Assembly: GCA_002422605.1 (NCBI GenBank)
Contig: DISW01000001.1
Location: 315,114-379,113, forward strand
DNA: 64,000 nucleotides
Direction of reading: 5' to 3'
DNA from: Bacteriovoracaceae bacterium UBA6200
GTDB lineage: Bacteria; Bdellovibrionota; Bacteriovoracia; Bacteriovoracales; Bacteriovoracaceae
Each line of letters starts with the position of its first letter. Within the stretch, counting starts at the first letter, position 1. Below the pieces are notes generated by a model. It saw nothing but the letters and a program-made list of their open reading frames with translations. It had not been told where the DNA came from and searched no databases. The position numbers were made by a program, and so were the translations under genes. Below, piece by piece: positions 25,527 to 33,893 of the stretch.

Positions 25527-26658
25527 GACCGATTGATTCGACAAACTTAACCTTATTCCCTCTTACCTGCAGGACAACTGCAGGTTTGATGGCATCACGG
25601 TTTTCGTTAATCGAAATATTTCCGGTAACACCCTTAAAGTCAGTGGTTCCTTTCAAAGCGTCTCTAATGGATTGTCCTTTAGTCGATTGGGCGCGCTCAA
25701 TCGCTTCAAAAAGAATTCTGGCGGCATCATATCCCAATGCTGCTTGTGAATCTGGTTTTGTTCCGAATTTCTTCTGATACGTCTTGGTGAACTCCTGAAC
25801 TTCAGTCCTTGGATCTTCCAAAGTATAGTGGCCGGAAAAATAAGAGCCATTAAGGCTATTACCGGCAATTTCTAAAAGACTTTCTGATTCCCATCCATCT
25901 CCACCCATGAGAGGTAACTTCATTTCTTTTTTCTGGGCTTCCCGTGCAACTAAGGCAGCTTCTGCATAATAGCCCGGCAAAAAGATAAACTCGCCTTTAG
26001 ACTTTTTAATTCTAAGCAACTGATTCTCAAAAACCACGTCCCCTGACATATAAGATTCTTCAGCAACGACTTCTCCTCCCAAGGATTCGAAGGTTTTCTT
26101 AAAGTATTCAGCGAGTCCCGCAGAATAACTTGATTGACTGTCATAAAGGATCGCGGCTTTTTTAAATTTCAAAGAATTGAAGGCAAACTTGGCCATCGCT
26201 TCTCCCTGGAAGGGATCAGTGAAACAAACTCTGAAAATATAATCTCCAGATTGAGTGACAAGTGGATTGGTCGCACTAGGAGTGATCATCGGGATCTGAT
26301 GTTTTTGTGCAACAGGGGCACTGGCAAGAGAGCGACTGGATGAAACTTCGCCTAATAGGGCCACCACTTGATCAACCAAAATTAAATTTTCTATCGATGA
26401 GTGTGCCGCTTCATTCGTTCCTAAAGTATCATAAATCTTTAATTCAATCGGTTTACCCAGAACTCCACCCTTAGCATTCACTTCTTCAATGGCAATCTCA
26501 ATTCCATTTCGAGATGAGAGACCAAATGTTGCCTCAGCTCCAGTTAATGCGGCAAAAAAACCTATCATGATTTTCTGTGGTTCTTTCTCACAGCTTGTGG
26601 AAAAAAACATGGTAAGACAAAGAGTGAGACAGAAGAAAAATTTCAAAAGGATCTCCAT
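25516..26658 (-). CDS. Amino-acid ABC substrate-binding lipoprotein (LivJ type)
   Basis: From the ATG at 26658 the 380-residue product has a lipoprotein signal ending FSTSC. It is followed by the two-lobed Leu/Ile/Val-binding fold: IGFFAALTGAEATFG, IEEVNAKGGVLGKPIEL, VVALLGEVSSS, MITPSATNP and DAARILFEAI. It should bind a branched-chain or related amino acid in the periplasm. No permease or ATPase gene is near, so its partner lies elsewhere or it serves as a receptor. Upstream codons continue in frame but give a poor signal peptide. It is divergent from the AGCS symporter gene. Confidence 0.85.
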   Translation of the reverse strand: MEILLKFFFCLTLCLTMFFSTSCEKEPQKIMIGFFAALTGAEATFGLSSRNGIEIAIEEVNAKGGVLGKPIELKIYDTLGTNEAAHSSIENLILVDQVVALLGEVSSSRSLASAPVAQKHQIPMITPSATNPLVTQSGDYIFRVCFTDPFQGEAMAKFAFNSLKFKKAAILYDSQSSYSAGLAEYFKKTFESLGGEVVAEESYMSGDVVFENQLLRIKKSKGEFIFLPGYYAEAALVAREAQKKEMKLPLMGGDGWESESLLEIAGNSLNGSYFSGHYTLEDPRTEVQEFTKTYQKKFGTKPDSQAALGYDAARILFEAIERAQSTKGQSIRDALKGTTDFKGVTGNISINENRDAIKPAVVLQVRGNKVKFVESIGPSK

Positions 26659-26753
26659 TAAGATTGAATAATGTGCTCTTTCTATTAGACAATAAATATT
26701 CAATAGGGTGAAATAAAAATCTAAGAGTAAATTTGACTTCAAGTAGGAGGTTT

Positions 26754-28124
26754 ATGTTAGAAACCATTGAACAACTAACGGCCCAGTTTGTCGGTATCGT
26801 TTGGGGCGTCCCTTTAGTGTTAGCATTGGTAGGATCAGGAATCTTCTTTACGATCTACTTTGGTTTCCCACAATTGCGTTTCTTTCGCCATGCTATTGAA
26901 ATTGTTTCTGGAAAATATGACAATCCCGAAGACAAAGGAGAAATTTCTCACTTTCAGGCCCTTTGTTCAGCACTTTCTGCAACAGTAGGTTTAGGAAACA
27001 TTGCCGGCGTTGCTGTTGCCATCTCTCTAGGCGGTCCAGGGGCCATCTTCTGGTTATGGGTCGCGGGCTTCATTGGTATGTGTACTAAATTTACAGAAGT
27101 CATCTTATCAATGAAATATCGTGAAGTGGAAGCTGATGGAACCGTTCACGGCGGACCGATGTTTGTGATTAAGAATGCACTTTCAAAAAAATTCTATCCT
27201 ATAGCCTGGCTTTACGCTTTGTTTGTGGTTTTCTCTTCCTTTGGTGCAGGCAATATGTTTCAGGCCAACCAAATGGCTTCGGTCATGAAAGCTTCGGCCG
27301 GTATTCCTGAATGGCTATCAGGAGTTATCTTTTGCATTGGAGCTTCTTTAATTCTTATCGGTGGTATTAAGCGTATTGGGAAAGTAACTGAAAAACTTGT
27401 GCCCATCATGGTGAGTGTTTATTTTTTAGGGGCCTTGACCATCGTTGCTATGCATATAGGTGATGTTCCGCAAATGTTTATGAATATTCTCTCCGGTGCA
27501 TTCATGGGAACAGCTGCCATTGGCGGTTTTGCTGGTGCAGCTTTTAAAGAAGTCGTTATCATGGGGATTCGACGTGCGACTTTCTCCAATGAGGCCGGTA
27601 TGGGTTCGGCTGCCATGGCCCACTCTGCTGCTAAGTCTACTCCCGTTCAAGAAGGGATCGTGGCCCTCCTGGAGCCACTCATTGATACCATTATTGTTTG
27701 CACCATTACCGCCCTCGCAATCCTCTTAACTGGAGTTTGGACACAGGAAGGAATTGCAGGCTCTGAAATGACTGCTGTGGCCTTTGAAACCGTAATGGGT
27801 CCTATTGGACGCTGGATTGTGACACTGACAGTAACTCTATTCGCCTTCTCAACCATCATTTCATGGTCATACTATGGAGAACAAGGTGTTACTTTCATCA
27901 TTGGTGCAAAGTATATTCCCATTTACCGATGGGTATTTATTGGTTTTATCTTTGTGGGATCTGTTGCCCAGTTAGGTGTCGTACTCAACATTTCAGACGC
28001 GATGTATGGAATGCTGGCCATTCCAAATCTCTTTGCTTGTTATCTTCTCTTGCCGAAAGTTAAAGAAATCGTCGATGACTATCAAAAGAAACGAGCAGCA
28101 GGCAAAATTATTGCTTATAAATAA
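26754..28124 (+). CDS. Sodium:alanine/glycine symporter (AGCS family)
   Basis: The 456-residue protein has about ten TM helices and the AGCS signatures LCSALSATVGLGNIAGVAVAI, GPGAIFWLWVAGFIGM, and ATFSNEAGMGSAAMAHSAA. It imports alanine or glycine with sodium through the inner membrane. The ATG at 26754 has TAGGAGG 5 nt upstream, so the 7-codon longer frame is not used. A clear terminator follows. The glycine decarboxylase elsewhere in the window is a possible consumer, but the genes are far apart. Confidence 0.92.
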   Translation: MLETIEQLTAQFVGIVWGVPLVLALVGSGIFFTIYFGFPQLRFFRHAIEIVSGKYDNPEDKGEISHFQALCSALSATVGLGNIAGVAVAISLGGPGAIFWLWVAGFIGMCTKFTEVILSMKYREVEADGTVHGGPMFVIKNALSKKFYPIAWLYALFVVFSSFGAGNMFQANQMASVMKASAGIPEWLSGVIFCIGASLILIGGIKRIGKVTEKLVPIMVSVYFLGALTIVAMHIGDVPQMFMNILSGAFMGTAAIGGFAGAAFKEVVIMGIRRATFSNEAGMGSAAMAHSAAKSTPVQEGIVALLEPLIDTIIVCTITALAILLTGVWTQEGIAGSEMTAVAFETVMGPIGRWIVTLTVTLFAFSTIISWSYYGEQGVTFIIGAKYIPIYRWVFIGFIFVGSVAQLGVVLNISDAMYGMLAIPNLFACYLLLPKVKEIVDDYQKKRAAGKIIAYK

Positions 28125-28132
28125 CTTTCCCG

Positions 28133-28157
28133 AAGGCCCCAAATCTGGGGCCTTTTT
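28133..28157 (+). terminator. Intrinsic terminator after the symporter gene
   Basis: AAGGCCCC and GGGGCCTT form an 8-bp stem with a 6-nt loop followed by TTTTAG, 8 nt after the stop. Confidence 0.85.
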
Positions 28158-28182
28158 AGTTCTTTTCAGTTAAAATTTCTCT

Positions 28183-29223
28183 ATGCTCGACATTCTAATC
28201 GTTATTATCTGCCTCATAATCAACGCCTTTTTTTCTGCCTATGAGATGGCCTTTGTAACTGTATCAAAGGATGAAATTGAAGAACTTCAAGATACTAAAA
28301 AGTTGATTTCATCTTTATTGGGCACTTTTAAGAAGAAACCTGAAAGAACTCTTTCTATCATTCAAATTAGTATTACCTTAGTAGGTGCCATTGCTGCTGC
28401 AGTCGGTGGTACTGGAGCGGTTGAAACACTTGAGCCATACCTCGTTCATAACTACGGTATATCAAATTCAATGGCTGAAGGTATTTCTGTTGCGATTGTG
28501 ATTCTTCCACTGACCTATTTCAGTGTTGTCTTTGGTGAACTCCTCCCGAAAACAGTAGCGCTTAAACATCCGGTAAGAGTTTTAATTTTAGGTACAAATG
28601 TTTTAAAGCTTATCGACACAATTCTTTCACCTATTGTAACGGTGCTCGAAGTCTCCACTAATTTTTTATTAAAACTTATTGGTGTAAGTACAACCGTAGA
28701 AGAAGAAGATAATTTTTCTAATACCATTGAAATCGGGACTCTTCCTGAATACCACCAGAAATTCGTAGAGAACCTGGTCTCTCTTAAAAATCATAAAGTC
28801 TATAAATCGATGATTCCCTGGCAGAAAGTCGTTCATTTGAATTTCAGTGACAATGAAGACGAAGTCAGATCCAAGACATCAATAAGTCCTCATTCACGCT
28901 TCCCTGTTATGGATGGAGATACTTTAGTTGGTGTATTGAATTTAAAAGAATTGCCTCTTAAGAGTGAAAACATTCCTTGGGAAGGAACACTTGCCTCGGC
29001 TTTTAAGGTTTCTCCTAATGACAAAGTCCTTGATGCTTTTCTTAAGATGCAGGAAAAACAAACTCATATTGCTGTGGTTGTAAATGATGAGGAACAAGTG
29101 TTGGGGATTATCACCATTGAGGATATTTTAGAAGAAATTGTTGGTGATATTTACGAACAGGTGAACTTTAGTCGAACTTCAAAAATGCTTTCTAATCGAG
29201 GAAAAATTAAACTTGGCCCTTAG
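28183..29223 (+). CDS. CNNM/CorC-type membrane protein with CBS pair
   Basis: The 346-residue protein has an N-terminal DUF21 (CNNM) domain of three to four TM helices (FFSAYEMAFVTVSKDEIEEL, SIIQISITLVGAIAAA, VVFGELLPKTVALKHP). A CBS-domain pair follows (SPHSRFPVMDGDTLVGVLNLKEL; THIAVVVNDEEQVLGIITIEDILEEIVGDIYEQ). The family exports magnesium or cobalt-like cations. The usual C-terminal transporter-associated domain of HlyC/CorC proteins is missing, as the protein stops about 15 residues after the second CBS motif. It overlaps the convergent 188-codon gene by 4 nt. Confidence 0.85.
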   Translation: MLDILIVIICLIINAFFSAYEMAFVTVSKDEIEELQDTKKLISSLLGTFKKKPERTLSIIQISITLVGAIAAAVGGTGAVETLEPYLVHNYGISNSMAEGISVAIVILPLTYFSVVFGELLPKTVALKHPVRVLILGTNVLKLIDTILSPIVTVLEVSTNFLLKLIGVSTTVEEEDNFSNTIEIGTLPEYHQKFVENLVSLKNHKVYKSMIPWQKVVHLNFSDNEDEVRSKTSISPHSRFPVMDGDTLVGVLNLKELPLKSENIPWEGTLASAFKVSPNDKVLDAFLKMQEKQTHIAVVVNDEEQVLGIITIEDILEEIVGDIYEQVNFSRTSKMLSNRGKIKLGP

Positions 29224-29786
29224 ATCCCCATAAAAACAAAAGGTCTGTTCTCCTCGCTTTGAAGCTTAAAACCTTGCTCGTTATATTTTTCACGAAACTT
29301 TTGATAATTATCCCAGTTCTTTTTTCCGTGAAGCTTTTCCAGCTTCTTATGGAAGTTCTCTTCCAGATCAATAAGCTTACGGCGTTCTTCGAAAGTAAGC
29401 TCACGCATAGAATCTTTGGGCCACATATCCGATGTTTGTTGAAAATACTCTTGTCTTAATCGATTATGCTCATTCACCTGATCCTCAGAAAATCCAAGTT
29501 TTTGAATGAAATAGTCCGTTCGATCATGCTCCATTTTTTCTCCTGCTTCTTGAAATTCAGAAGGCATGAATTCTGAAAGCTCAGGGGGAGCATCTTCTTT
29601 TTTTTCTTCTTTAGGAATGCTAACAACGGAAGAAAGCTTTTTCTTTTCCGCTTGGGGTGGTTCTTTTTTTGCGTGCGTTTCGATGATAATTCTTTCCAAA
29701 GGCGGCTTTTCCTCGTTCTTTGTTAGAACAAGATAGCCCAGAACGAAATTAAGAATGAGACTCACACCCAATAATATTTTCATCAT
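29220..29786 (-). CDS. Membrane-anchored helical protein, possibly Spy/CpxP-like
   Basis: The 188 residues comprise an N-terminal TM anchor (LLGVSLILNFVLGYLVL), a Lys/Pro/Glu-rich linker to about residue 75, and a helical domain with ELTFEERRKLIDLEENFHKKLEKLH. This resembles the LTxxQ-type helices of periplasmic Spy/CpxP-like proteins, though without a clear match. It overlaps hemB by 4 nt (ATGA) and is the last gene of a sufE-hemB-this operon; nothing in the sequence ties it to haem or Fe-S work. Confidence 0.6.
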   Translation of the reverse strand: MMKILLGVSLILNFVLGYLVLTKNEEKPPLERIIIETHAKKEPPQAEKKKLSSVVSIPKEEKKEDAPPELSEFMPSEFQEAGEKMEHDRTDYFIQKLGFSEDQVNEHNRLRQEYFQQTSDMWPKDSMRELTFEERRKLIDLEENFHKKLEKLHGKKNWDNYQKFREKYNEQGFKLQSEENRPFVFMGI

Positions 29787-30763
29787 TTATTTAAAAGAAT
29801 CGCAGCTTCTTTAGCAAAGTAAGTTAAAATGATATCGGCCCCGGCCCGTCTGAAACTCATAAGAGTTTCTAAGATCACTCTATCATTATCAAGCCATCCA
29901 TTCTGAATAGCGGCTTTAATCATGGCGTACTCGCCGCTTACATTATAGGCCGCGATAGGAAGGGTACTGGTTTCTTTTAAGCGGTAGATAATATCAAGAT
30001 AGGCAAGTCCTGGCTTCACCATCAAAATATCGGCTCCTTCAGCTTCATCAAGTTGAGCTTCACGAATGGCCTCTGTCGAGTTGGCAGGATCCATTTGATA
30101 GGTTTTCTTATCGCCATTTTTAGGAGCAGAACCTAAAGCATCTCTGAAAGGTCCATAAAAAGCAGAAGCATATTTAGCGGTGTAACTCATGATGAGTGTA
30201 TTTGTGAAATTATTTTGATCGAGAGAACGTCTTAAGAACTCTACTCTCCCATCCATCATATCTGATGGACCAATGATGTCGGCACCCGCTTTAGCACTAC
30301 ATATAGTTTGCTTAGCTAGAACTTCCAATGTCGGATCATTTAAAATTTCACCGGTTTTTGGATCTACCAGTCCGTCATGACCAGTGGAAGAATAAGGATC
30401 AAGAGCAACATCGGCCATCACCATCATATCAGGAAGGGCCTCTTTCACCGCACTGATGGCCCGGGCATTAATACCATCGGGATTATAGGACTCGCGAGCA
30501 TCAGGAGTTTTTAAACTTTCATCAATGGCGGGAAAAAGATCCACGCATCTCACACCAAGATCATAAAGGGTCTTAGCTTCTTTAACTAATTCATCAATTG
30601 AAAGCCTGAACTGCCCTGGCATAGACGGGACTGGAACCTTTTGGTTCTTTCCATCGATGACAAAAAGAGGTGCAATAAAGTGATCAGGAGATAAATGAGT
30701 TTCACGAATCATAGAACGGATATGTTCGTGCCGACGATTTCGTCGAGGACGATGAAGCATCAT
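29783..30763 (-). CDS. hemB: Delta-aminolevulinic acid dehydratase (porphobilinogen synthase)
   Basis: The 326-residue enzyme condenses two 5-aminolevulinate molecules to porphobilinogen in haem synthesis. The two active-site lysines are in SYTAKYASAFYGPFR and ILMVKPGLAYLD. The metal region reads DVALDPYSSTGHDG, the aspartate-rich magnesium-type variant without the three zinc cysteines. The N-terminal arm RPRRNRRHEHIRSM is present. It follows sufE by 2 nt and overlaps the next gene by 4 nt, so it sits in the middle of a three-gene operon. Confidence 0.96.
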   Translation of the reverse strand: MMLHRPRRNRRHEHIRSMIRETHLSPDHFIAPLFVIDGKNQKVPVPSMPGQFRLSIDELVKEAKTLYDLGVRCVDLFPAIDESLKTPDARESYNPDGINARAISAVKEALPDMMVMADVALDPYSSTGHDGLVDPKTGEILNDPTLEVLAKQTICSAKAGADIIGPSDMMDGRVEFLRRSLDQNNFTNTLIMSYTAKYASAFYGPFRDALGSAPKNGDKKTYQMDPANSTEAIREAQLDEAEGADILMVKPGLAYLDIIYRLKETSTLPIAAYNVSGEYAMIKAAIQNGWLDNDRVILETLMSFRRAGADIILTYFAKEAAILLNK

Positions 30764-30765
30764 AC

Positions 30766-31185
30766 TTAGGCCTTTTGCATTGATTTAAATACCAGGGCAT
30801 ACATCTGCATTTGTTTCATCATCGCAGCTAAACCATTAGAGCGATTCATAGACAAGTGTTCAGTTATCCCAACTTCTTTCAAAAATTCTGGTTTAGTTGC
30901 AAGGATTTCATCTGGGGTAGCATCTGAATAAACATTCACAAGTAGACCAACAATACCCTTAACTAAGACGGCGTCAGAATCGGCATGAAAGTAGACTCTG
31001 CCATCTTTAAATTCAGGATAAAGCCAAACCTGGCTTTGACATCCTTTAACCTTATATTTGTCTTCCCTCTTATCCTCGGGATAAGGCAAAAGCTCCCGCC
31101 CTAGATGGATGAGTTCTTTATAACGGTCTTCCCAATCTTTAAATTTCAAAAATCGTTCTTTAACCCGAGTGGTTCTCTCTGTCAT
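30766..31185 (-). CDS. sufE: SufE-type cysteine desulfurase activator
   Basis: The 139-residue protein from the ATG at 31185 aligns with E. coli SufE: FKDWEDRYKELIHLGREL at the start, the sulfur-accepting cysteine in KVKGCQSQVWL, DSDAVLVKGIVGLLV and SMNRSNGLAAMM. It takes sulfur from a SufS-type desulfurase for Fe-S cluster assembly. A TTG-started form 23 codons longer is possible but the added residues do not match the family. No other suf genes are present. It heads the operon with hemB, whose pathway also serves iron cofactors. Confidence 0.92.
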   Translation of the reverse strand: MTERTTRVKERFLKFKDWEDRYKELIHLGRELLPYPEDKREDKYKVKGCQSQVWLYPEFKDGRVYFHADSDAVLVKGIVGLLVNVYSDATPDEILATKPEFLKEVGITEHLSMNRSNGLAAMMKQMQMYALVFKSMQKA

Positions 31186-31309
31186 ATCCACGTAACTTCC
31201 CTTGCTTAGAGGCCCTAGTATGCTCTTAACAGATGATTTCGTCAAAAAACTCAATAAATTTTCAACTATCTCCGAAATGAGAACAAGAAGGAATTAAAAA
31301 GAGTTGCTT

Positions 31310-32410
31310 ATGGCCACTTTCACTTTACAGCCCCTTAGTGATGAAACCATCGATGCCATGGGAATCAATAACCATGATTTATGGTTAATCCGCATAGACA
31401 AGACTGTCCTTGGGCCCTTTGAAACAGAGGCCCTCAAAAGCTATGCTTTTGAAAATGAGGAATTATTCAATGATGTCCAGGCCAATCGAATGGATGAACA
31501 TCAGTTTAAACCATTTTGGAATCATCCTCAGTTCCAACGAAGAAAACCGTCCGTCATAAGTCCCATCAATCACCAAAATAAGTTCTGGTTACTTTTAACC
31601 GGTCAGAAAACTGGTCCCCATAGCTTTCAGGAAATTGATGAAAAGATAGAACACGGTGAATTGGTTCTGACTGATCAAATCTCTACAGATGATGGCCATG
31701 TCTGGAAAAAGATCTTTCAGGTTCCAGATTTTGATCGACGACGTCACACAGCGGACTCACTTCCGATATCTCCAACAGAAATGAGCTTTCAAGAAGCAAA
31801 ACTTAAAATTGTTAAAAATCTTGATCACCCGAAAGTCGTTCCACAAGAAGAAATTGCAGAGATGTTCTTCCATGGGAAACAGGCAAAAATTCTTACTCTG
31901 AAATTAGATGAACTTACCTTAAATAGCATCAAACAGCCCCAAGTTAGCCAAAATCTGAAGTGGGCCATCCCAACTACAGCTGCGGCCATTGTACTCTTTT
32001 TAACCGCCGGATATTTTAGTTTTGCTCCGGAGCTTAAGCCTCTTGAGAAAGCAGTAGTACAGAGCGAAAAAAAGGTCATAAATAAAAGACCAGTTCCAAA
32101 CATGGTTAAAGCACCTAGAGGGACCATTCCTGTTATTGAAAGGGCCCCCGCGAGTGTCAACAACTACCGTCCCGAGCCACGGCCTCAAGCCGTTAACCAG
32201 GCTTCACGATACCCAACTATTATTGAGACTCACCGAGATGAGCGCCTGAATGATGAGCCTAGACAAGATAATGTTTATTCTCATGATGAACTTCCGGCCG
32301 AACCTGAAATCCACTCTTTAGTTAATCCATCACATCCAACGACTTCTCTGGACTCCGTAATGAGTGGAACTAATGATCAACCTGTGATTGAAGAAGTTTC
32401 TGATTTTTAG
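31310..32410 (+). CDS. Membrane protein with two GYF_2-like domains
   Basis: The 366-residue protein carries two GYF_2-like modules in its N-terminal cytoplasmic part: WLIRIDKTVLGPFETEAL near residue 25 and WLLLTGQKTGPHSFQEI near residue 95. One TM helix follows at about 222-243 (AIPTTAAAIVLFLTAGYFSF), then a Pro/Arg-rich, probably disordered periplasmic tail ending in an acidic stretch. GYF_2 modules act in protein-protein contact, so a scaffold role at the inner membrane is inferred. I use the ATG at 31310; a TTG two codons upstream is the alternative. tmk begins 12 nt after its stop. Confidence 0.65.
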   Translation: MATFTLQPLSDETIDAMGINNHDLWLIRIDKTVLGPFETEALKSYAFENEELFNDVQANRMDEHQFKPFWNHPQFQRRKPSVISPINHQNKFWLLLTGQKTGPHSFQEIDEKIEHGELVLTDQISTDDGHVWKKIFQVPDFDRRRHTADSLPISPTEMSFQEAKLKIVKNLDHPKVVPQEEIAEMFFHGKQAKILTLKLDELTLNSIKQPQVSQNLKWAIPTTAAAIVLFLTAGYFSFAPELKPLEKAVVQSEKKVINKRPVPNMVKAPRGTIPVIERAPASVNNYRPEPRPQAVNQASRYPTIIETHRDERLNDEPRQDNVYSHDELPAEPEIHSLVNPSHPTTSLDSVMSGTNDQPVIEEVSDF

Positions 32411-32422
32411 TAAGCTCTCGTA

Positions 32423-33076
32423 GTGAAAAGCAAATATAGAAATCCAGAAACGAGTGGTGGCCTCTTCCTTTCCCTTGAAGGGATAGAAGGTTCTGGAAAA
32501 ACGACACAGATTAAGAATATTGAGCAATACCTTAAAGAACAAGGTAAGCGAGTCCTGACTCTTAGAGAGCCAGGGGGAACAAATTTTGGCGAAAAGCTTA
32601 GAGAAGCTATTCTACTAAGTGAAGTGCCTCTCCACCCCCTTGCCGAATGTCATCTCTTTCTTGCCAGCCGTGCCCAACTCTTAAAAGAAAAAATTCTTCC
32701 CTTCCTCGAAGAAAAAAACTCTGTCGTTATCCTTGATCGCTACATTGATTCGACTCTTGCATACCAAGGTAAGGCGCGCGGTTTGGGTTATGAAACCATA
32801 CTGACTCTTCATCAGTTTGCTCCTCTTAATCTTTTGCCTCATCGGACCTATTTCCTGGATATCAGTCTGGAAACCTCCATGCAAAGGCAGAGTAATCGGG
32901 GAAATCAAAAAGATTATTTTGAATCTGAAAAGATAGATTTCTATACAAAACTTATGACTGGGTACCGTGAAGTGGCAGAAATGTTTCCTGAGCGTATTCT
33001 AAAAATAGCTGCTGAAGAATCTCCGGCCGCAGTTCAAACTTTAATCATTCGTGATTTGGAGAAGCTCCTGTCATGA
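32423..33076 (+). CDS. tmk: Thymidylate kinase
   Basis: The 217-residue kinase phosphorylates dTMP to dTDP. The P-loop is EGIEGSGKTTQ (about residues 19-29). LREPGGT is the Tmk signature, ILDRYIDSTLAYQG is the DRY/H motif, and a LID region follows around RGNQKDYFE. The start is GTG at 32423. It overlaps the next gene by 4 nt. The order tmk-holB-PSP1 parallels the conserved arrangement in Firmicutes, which supports the identity of the next two genes. Confidence 0.95.
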   Translation: MKSKYRNPETSGGLFLSLEGIEGSGKTTQIKNIEQYLKEQGKRVLTLREPGGTNFGEKLREAILLSEVPLHPLAECHLFLASRAQLLKEKILPFLEEKNSVVILDRYIDSTLAYQGKARGLGYETILTLHQFAPLNLLPHRTYFLDISLETSMQRQSNRGNQKDYFESEKIDFYTKLMTGYREVAEMFPERILKIAAEESPAAVQTLIIRDLEKLLS

Positions 33077-33849
33077 ACCTTAAAGATATCCTCCTGCAAA
33101 AAGGCCATAAACAAGAATTAGGTCATTTTTATATTCTGGAAACTTCTGCTCCTGAAGCCGAAGCCCATGAAAAATTGATTCACTTTGTTCATGAATTTAT
33201 CCGTGATTACTATCAACAAGTGGAAGGCCATAAACAAAGCCTTGCACACTTAATGGATCATCCGGATGTTTTTGTTCTGGGTAACCTCGCAGGGGAAGAC
33301 GAAGATAAGAATGAAAAGCCTTTAAAGGTAGAAGAAGCCGAAGCCCTCTCCCGTTTTTTTGAATTTAAACCAGTTCAGGGCAAAAGAAAATTTGCCGTTA
33401 TCACTGAAGGCCACCGGCTGACCACTGTGGTTGCTAACAAGTGGCTTAAGCTTTTTGAAGAACCTCAAGGAAACTCAACCATTTTCCTTTTAAACCCTCG
33501 CCGGGGACAACTCCTCCCTACGATTCATTCCCGGGCCATCCACCTAAGAATTCCATCGGCCCAAGAGGCCAAAGATTTTTCCGAATGGAATGAAATGATA
33601 AATGAAGCCAGCAAAATGACGCTTGCCCAATTTCTTGAAAAATTCTCCCGTTCAGAGAATTTGACTTACTGGGTGAATGAATTAATCCAATGGGAAGCAG
33701 AACAATTGGAAAAGCCCCTGACTAAACAGGCCCTGGAGAATTATTTAAAGGACTTTCAGGAAATGGAGACCTTTCATCAACCAACTGCAACAAAATGGAC
33801 TCTCTACTATTCCTACCTCCAAACCCATGTTTTCCCTCGCATCCGGTGA
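33073..33849 (+). CDS. holB: DNA polymerase III delta-prime-like subunit
   Basis: The 258-residue protein resembles the clamp-loader delta-prime subunit: DEHQ-like N-terminal helices, EAEALSRFFEFKPVQGKRKFAVI, AANKWLKLFEEPQGNSTIFLL-type sensor region (ANKWLKLFEEP) and TIHSRAIHLR. It is shorter than E. coli HolB and lacks a P-loop and the zinc-binding cysteines, as expected for a structural, non-hydrolysing loader subunit but at the low end. Its place between tmk and the PSP1 gene is the classical holB position. The ATGA overlap with tmk shows coupled translation. Confidence 0.75.
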   Translation: MNLKDILLQKGHKQELGHFYILETSAPEAEAHEKLIHFVHEFIRDYYQQVEGHKQSLAHLMDHPDVFVLGNLAGEDEDKNEKPLKVEEAEALSRFFEFKPVQGKRKFAVITEGHRLTTVVANKWLKLFEEPQGNSTIFLLNPRRGQLLPTIHSRAIHLRIPSAQEAKDFSEWNEMINEASKMTLAQFLEKFSRSENLTYWVNELIQWEAEQLEKPLTKQALENYLKDFQEMETFHQPTATKWTLYYSYLQTHVFPRIR

Positions 33850-33893
33850 ATGGAATCATTGACATCACACTGAAATACTCACAGAATAGCTGA

